Of a stretch of 64,000 nt of DNA, positions 1 through 64,000 are shown piece after piece. Made by a program: the position numbers and the translations under genes. The stretch is from Amorphochlora amoebiformis. Its lineage: Eukaryota > Cercozoa > Chlorarachniophyceae. Within the stretch, counting starts at the first letter, position 1, and the number at the start of each line of letters is the position of its first letter. Location of the stretch: assembly GCA_054601695.1 (NCBI GenBank), contig BAAHQB010000434.1, positions 1-64,000 on the forward strand. The letters are read 5' to 3'. Below the pieces are notes generated by a model. The model did not search any database and was not told where the DNA came from. It saw only the letters and a list, made by a program, of their open reading frames with translations.

Positions 1-156
1 AATCAACGAAGCAACCAACAATAAAAATGTTCTCTTCTCCGCATCTGTAAAAATCTTATCTCTTCCAAAACGCACTATAAATACACTTACTAGTCTTCAA
101 CTCCTCTATCTCTTGCACCCGAAATTATAATTGAAATTGTTTTTCTCCTTAATTAG
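1..156 (+). other. End of an intron before the first HisD exon seen
   Basis: AT-rich, pyrimidine-rich sequence ending in a TTAATTAG acceptor at 156. No coding match was seen; it is probably intron, as the HisD reading frame starts in mid-codon at 157. Confidence 0.55.
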
Positions 157-21099
<20,943 letters not shown>

Positions 21100-21384
21100 A
21101 TATACCGACATATTTGGTGAGGCTCGGAGATATCGGAAACATTTGGATCTTCTGACTATACTGATCGTCGGTAGAAGACCATAAGTTAAAGGGACTATCC
21201 CCGACGATAGATCAGCCCGCGGCGCCTTACCCGGCTGTATTATGATTAAATCAGATATAGATTTCGTATATAATATACTAGATATGTCGGTGTTCTCCGA
21301 AGTTACAAGTCTCACGAGTCGGATGGTATTTACCAGATTTTGACCTTCTAGACCTTCTTGACCTTCTAGACCTTATAATATCTA

Positions 21385-21452
<68 letters not shown>

Positions 21453-21737
21453 TATGTAATACAGTATATATATATATATATGATCTAGAATACATATATA
21501 TAGCTATATACTAGAACTAGTCCAATATATATATATATATACTGATATATATATATATATACTACATGGCAAGTTAGGTTCACAAGCACAGAGAATTAGG
21601 TGATACCTAGAATGAGAATCGTATATATCAGTGTAATATACTCTTACACAGAACACGTCAACATCTAGTATATCCTAGATATCTCTAGATCTACCACAAG
21701 ACTAGCTCTATTATCTAGACTAGTAGAGTGTATGATG

Positions 21738-21785
<48 letters not shown>

Positions 21786-21975
21786 CACCTAAATACTTCA
21801 GGTACAGTACAATTTGTAAGTACAGTATTTATAAGTTGTAACCAGCATAATTTTGAGTCAAACACCATTGAATAAGTTGCAATGTTTACACTTTCATGTA
21901 CAAGCCGTGCAAACGCCAACTAGTGAGCCTGAATATTTGGCGTAAGAGTTTAAGGCTGGGTTTTCACACGCGGGT
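21100..21975. other. Intergenic spacer between convergent genes
   Basis: Tail-to-tail spacer of 876 bases between the His fusion and polyubiquitin. A possible stem-loop has arms 21161-21171 and 21201-21215 (CTGATCGTCGG against CCGACGATAGATCAG, four-base bulge). A GACCTTCTAGACCTT tandem lies at 21339-21373. The rest is (TA)n and CTAG-rich sequence. No gene seen. Confidence 0.6.
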
Positions 21976-23482
<1,507 letters not shown>

Positions 23483-23640
23483 TTGTGATTGCCTGGTTTC
23501 CTTAGGAGGCTGGTTGGTTTATGGAGGGGGATTGGATTGGGTTCCGCTTCTTCTTCCCGCCAAGAGCGTCTCGACCAATCGGAGGGCTTTGGTGTGGAAG
23601 TGGGAAGTTTCTGAGAAATGTAAAGAAAACAATCGGTGAG
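23483..23640 (-). promoter_or_regulatory. Probable polyubiquitin promoter region
   Basis: GC-richer unique DNA upstream of the ubiquitin gene. GGGAAGTTTCTGAGAAA near 23602-23618 has two exact units and one imperfect unit of a heat-shock element. CCAAT occurs at 23575-23579 on the plus strand. Assignment is by position and motif only. Confidence 0.4.
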
Positions 23641-24068
23641 ATTTAAGCAAAAATACCAATATTTTAGAAAGTCACTCTCCGTGACATCAGCAGGCCAGAT
23701 GGTGATATCTTTCGATTGTATATCAAAATATCAATATTCAACTATCAATATATTCAATGTACACATATATCATATATACATATGCATACACTATTATTTC
23801 TACTTTTTAAGATATAATTCTGGTACTTTTTAATATATGAAGATATCAATGCATAGATATCACACGACTGTAGGGGAGACCACGCTGGAAGCCTGGCGAC
23901 CAAAACCCCACTTTAGTTGATTAGAGCGGGTCCGGGTAATCCCAAAACCTTATTGAGCTATTCAGACGTTGGGTGGTGCTGACAGCAGCCTCTGGTGGGG
24001 AAGTCAAGTTTGAATTGAAAGGATTGGTCCTAGATTATCGTGTAGACATAGATAAATATATGCATATG

Positions 24069-24118
<50 letters not shown>

Positions 24119-24215
24119 TATTTATATTTATTTTTGTATATATATGTGTATGTATGTGTATATACATGTGTATATGTATGTGCATATGTATATATATATG
24201 CATGTAAATTGTGTA

Positions 24216-24283
<68 letters not shown>

Positions 24284-24660
24284 TATACGTATATAGAAAT
24301 CCAAATATACATACACATATACATGTGAACGTGTTCGATATCAACTTAGCAAATTATGAATATTGAATCACAATCTGTCCTCGAATAATTGTACTACCTC
24401 TAGTATCACAAGCTTGATCATCTAGATTATGACTCATTAACATACTCATCTGCTAGTGAATAGTAGTGATCATAATGATTCCACAAGCATGGTTCTAGAA
24501 AATTCTGGAAAATTAGATTTAGATTATTCTGATGTAGATGATCATGGTACATGTAATACTAGATTATGCATTATGAAGTTGTGCATGTACCGCGAGTAGA
24601 TCTAGAGATATATGATATCTAATTAATTTTTCGCTCATTCCACATTCATATATAGAGTCA
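23641..24660. other. Intergenic region, no gene seen
   Basis: AT-rich unique sequence with a TA block at about 24070-24300 and CTAG/TCTAGA-rich sequence at 24400-24660. No spliced product recognised. Confidence 0.5.
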
Positions 24661-24793
24661 TCCTAATTCCGCCTGCACATGTTTAATCTCGATGATACAT
24701 TCAAGATGATAACCACTATGATATATATACGACATAGAAATTTAAAATAACATAATGCAGGCAGTATATAGATTCTCTTCAATGAAGTACTAG

Positions 24794-24955
24794 ATGAATG
24801 ATCCTCTGCACTACGCAAGTGGCAAAGAGTTTTCGATGTACTGCAGTATGTCGGAAGATCTACAGCAAATACTCCGGATACTGGTTCCAGCACTTACCTG
24901 TGTTGCTACAGAGCTGAGAACATATATATATATATTAATATATATGTTTATATAA
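24794..24955 (+). CDS. Possible small ORF, unrecognised
   Basis: ATG at 24794 follows an in-frame TAG and opens 53 codons. The first 43 are of normal composition ([14 protein letters not shown], then [19 protein letters not shown]); the last ten come from TA repeats. There is no splice support or family match. It may be a first exon or chance. Confidence 0.25.
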   Translation: MNDPLHYASGKEFSMYCSMSEDLQQILRILVPALTCVATELRTYIYILIYMFI

Positions 24956-24989
<34 letters not shown>

Positions 24990-25034
24990 TATGTATGTAT
25001 ATACATGTACTAAATATATATATATATATATATA

Positions 25035-25117
<83 letters not shown>

Positions 25118-25172
25118 CGTACATATATATATATATATATATTCATATATATATATATATATACATATATAT

Positions 25173-25217
<45 letters not shown>

Positions 25218-25370
25218 TATATACATATGTATATGTGTACCTACATATATTCATACATATTCACATATATAGCTATATAATTTTCACATAAATATGTAAA
25301 TATATCTATATATATTTTTACATACATATATATATATATATATGTATGTATATTTATTTATGTATATATA

Positions 25371-25438
<68 letters not shown>

Positions 25439-25439
25439 A

Positions 25440-25499
<60 letters not shown>

Positions 25500-25506
25500 A
25501 TATATG

Positions 25507-25594
<88 letters not shown>

Positions 25595-25599
25595 ATATT

Positions 25600-25637
<38 letters not shown>

Positions 25638-25802
25638 CACAGACATATATATGAATGTATATCACGTTAAAGGGCCCACCGCTTCTGTATGTTGGAGACT
25701 TAGGATGTACTCTATATATATATATAAATATATGGATATAATATCAATGAATAAACATACACATAATATACATATATATATACACCACACACACACACAC
25801 AC

Positions 25803-25845
<43 letters not shown>

Positions 25846-25909
25846 AGTATGTATACATATGTATATATATATATATTGTTATATATATATGTATATAAAA
25901 ATATATATG

Positions 25910-25949
<40 letters not shown>

Positions 25950-25955
25950 GTACGT

Positions 25956-25989
<34 letters not shown>

Positions 25990-26102
25990 TATATATATTT
26001 ATATATATATATATATATATATATAAAAGTTACACATTATCATCAATATACCTTAAATCCCTTCTCCTAGTTTACATATGCAACATATATACACATACAT
26101 AC

Positions 26103-26161
<59 letters not shown>

Positions 26162-26321
26162 TATATAAATATATATACATACATAAGCAGATATGTACAT
26201 ACATAAACACACATACATAACATATATATATATTTATATAAATGTATAAATTCATATATATATATATATATATACATATATACATATATATATATATATA
26301 TTATGTATATAATATATAAAT

Positions 26322-26382
<61 letters not shown>

Positions 26383-26556
26383 ACACACACACACACACAT
26401 ATATATATATACATATATATATCCAATATATTTACACACAAATACATATTTTAATAAAAGTATAAATTATACATGTACCCATCTACAGAATAATATACTT
26501 CTTCTAGTGTACATATTTTTATATACAATACACACATTACGTACAGAAATAGTTCT

Positions 26557-26637
<81 letters not shown>

Positions 26638-26823
26638 CATTACACATATAACGCTACGAAATAGTACTCAGAAAAGTGTAAGATTTTGGTGGAATTTTCA
26701 TAAAAACACATAATGGTTTCAAGACTGCTGCTAAGTATGGATTTCCAGTAGATTTTCATTACACACATAGCGATGCAAAATAGTACTTTAGTACAGATTT
26801 TGAACATGTATGTACATTTAGAT

Positions 26824-26857
<34 letters not shown>

Positions 26858-26872
26858 ACATAATATACATAT

Positions 26873-26905
<33 letters not shown>

Positions 26906-27056
26906 GAGATATATATATATATATATATATATAAATATATATATACAGAAAAAAGACAAAAAATGTACCATTTTTATATATATCTCTGCAAAGATAACGT
27001 ATATATATACATATTACAATATCCTATAGAACTATAATCAAGTGATAGAATTATAA
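24956..27056. other. Intergenic (TA)n region downstream of lysyl-tRNA synthetase
   Basis: Long TA tracts with a unique island near 25650-25705. A diverged direct repeat of ATTACACATATAACG...AATAGTACT lies at about 26639-26668 and 26758-26787. Three 19-base tandem units (ATAATCAAGTGATAGAA) lie at about 27032-27086. No gene recognised. Confidence 0.55.
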
Positions 27057-41244
<14,188 letters not shown>

Positions 41245-41565
41245 TGTGGTTTGTTTCCTGTGAGTTTTCTGCTTTGTTTCTCGTCTTCTCGAGACAGGGG
41301 AATTGCGCGTAGTCAGGACGCCGTGGGAAGATTGCCAGGAGATTCGCCGATGCGTGATGGGGGCGTGACAGCCCCGTGACAGACTGCAGGGTTATACGTG
41401 ACAATACGGTTTATAACAGCACTGTCTCTTAATAGTGACATACAAGAGTGACATTATAATTCAGAGACAATAGTGACCCATCGGAGTGACACATTTATGT
41501 GACAGACCCGACATGTCACCTGTATTTTGTGGGTGACCAAAGTCGCTTCCGCTGGGTACGGGGAC
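41245..41565. promoter_or_regulatory. Divergent promoter between KARS and the receptor gene
   Basis: 321 bases separate the two start codons. GTGACA occurs seven times exactly (41365, 41376, 41398, 41435, 41448, 41486, 41499), with one GTGACC (41473) and one inverted TGTCAC (41514). The region has no TA or telomere repeats. A shared bidirectional promoter with a repeated activator site is inferred. Confidence 0.55.
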
Positions 41566-53822
<12,257 letters not shown>

Positions 53823-54657
53823 ATTTTAAACCCGACCCGCCGATTAGTCCACAGATCTAGTCGATGTATCAATACATGATGTCTTCAAGGGCCTATGTCT
53901 AGTATGTACAACACTAGTACAAGCGTAGTCTAGTTAGTGACGACTCCAGCTCGGAATGTACATGTACTAGATGTAATAATACGTAGCTCGTGGGAAAAAA
54001 ACGTACATCCGAAGAGGTTTTTCCACGTGCTAGATGACGTGGTCTGTAGCTAACTATGCACCTGAGCTTGAAGCTTGATTCTGTCTAGTCTGTAACAGTA
54101 TCCATGCGACACACGGTGACCAGAATCACTAATCTAGCTAATTCTAGTAATCTAGGTAATAGCATAATCGTACGTTACCTTTAGTTACGTATACTAACAC
54201 TAGCTAGAGACTGTGCACCCGGGTGAACACCGGTTCATCAGTGCATAGAATAAATGTAGGTAATTCTAGATATACTAGATATACTAGTGTAGAATATTCT
54301 AGAAATACTAGAAATAGTGTGCTAGACAGGGTCTAGACTAGTCTAGAGGGTCTTGTTGGTCAAAACACAAGCAAGCACTAGTATCGATCCTCTCTAGCTC
54401 TCCGACTCTAGCTAGTCTAGTACTAGTAGTTGTGACAGTGTGTATGATGTATCTAGTGTATGTCCGACTTGAAGCCGCATGTACTACTCGTAAAGGTACT
54501 AGAGGTATATATATAAATTCTAGAAAATTCTGATATAGTCCATGTACTCAGGTGCCGGCTGCCGCGGAAGCTAGTGTTTCAATGACAGAATCATCAGATA
54601 CTCCAGATTTTTTGGTTTAGTAGCTAGGCTATAGGATGATAGCAGGCTTATAAATAG
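53823..54657. other. CTAG-rich intergenic spacer between convergent genes
   Basis: Unique sequence with many CTAG, TCTAGA and ACTAGT palindromes, for example 54120-54160 and 54255-54370, and no TA tract. No open frame of note. Confidence 0.55.

Positions 54658-64000
<9,343 letters not shown>

Noticed and set aside
23870-24010. Possible tRNA-like sequence
   Set aside because: No cloverleaf with proper acceptor pairing and TTCGA-type loop could be drawn.

Overview
This window is nuclear DNA from a eukaryote with an extreme intron load. Most of it consists of introns made of two simple sequences: (TA)n tracts, and telomere-type CCCTAA/TTAGGG repeats in interstitial positions. Small exons of about 20 to 100 bases sit between them and can be joined with consistent splice phases. 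I read them by eye as GT-AG (rarely GC-AG) exons whose translations match known families. The polyubiquitin gene carries an extra alanine at every monomer junction. A one- or two-residue insertion at this place is a published marker of Cercozoa and Foraminifera (Rhizaria), so a histidine-prototrophic rhizarian is my best guess. This is inference from one gene.

Layout. (1) 157-21099, plus strand: one very long gene, its 5' end outside the window, with 39 exons giving about 717 residues in one frame. It encodes the C-terminal half of histidinol dehydrogenase (HisD), then a HAD-superfamily IA hydrolase, then imidazoleglycerol-phosphate dehydratase (HisB). HisB makes imidazole-acetol phosphate early in the last part of the histidine pathway, HisD does the last two oxidations, and the HAD domain is a natural candidate for the histidinol-phosphate phosphatase step between them. 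(2) 21976-23373, minus: six-unit polyubiquitin, uninterrupted, with a probable 5'UTR intron. (3) 23374-27056: intergenic, with one weak small ORF. (4) 27057-41244, minus: complete cytosolic-type lysyl-tRNA synthetase, 29 exons, 590 residues. A short C2H2 zinc-finger ORF lies on the opposite strand in one of its introns. (5) 41245-41565: compact divergent promoter rich in GTGACA. (6) 41566-53822, plus: complete seven-transmembrane receptor of the cAMP-receptor-like type, 19 exons, 365 residues. (7) 54658 to beyond 64000, minus: lysine/arginine-rich, coiled-coil-like protein that I do not recognise, at least 22 exons.

The most unusual features are the three-domain histidine fusion, the repeated finding of truncated tandem copies of exon edges beside the real exon (more than 20 cases, up to ten copies), the use of (TA)n and telomere repeats as ready-made introns, the confinement of all GC-donor introns to telomere-type introns, and three frame-neutral exons enclosed by inverted telomere repeats.

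The long tyrosine-isoleucine and asparagine-proline reading frames come from the simple repeats and are not genes.
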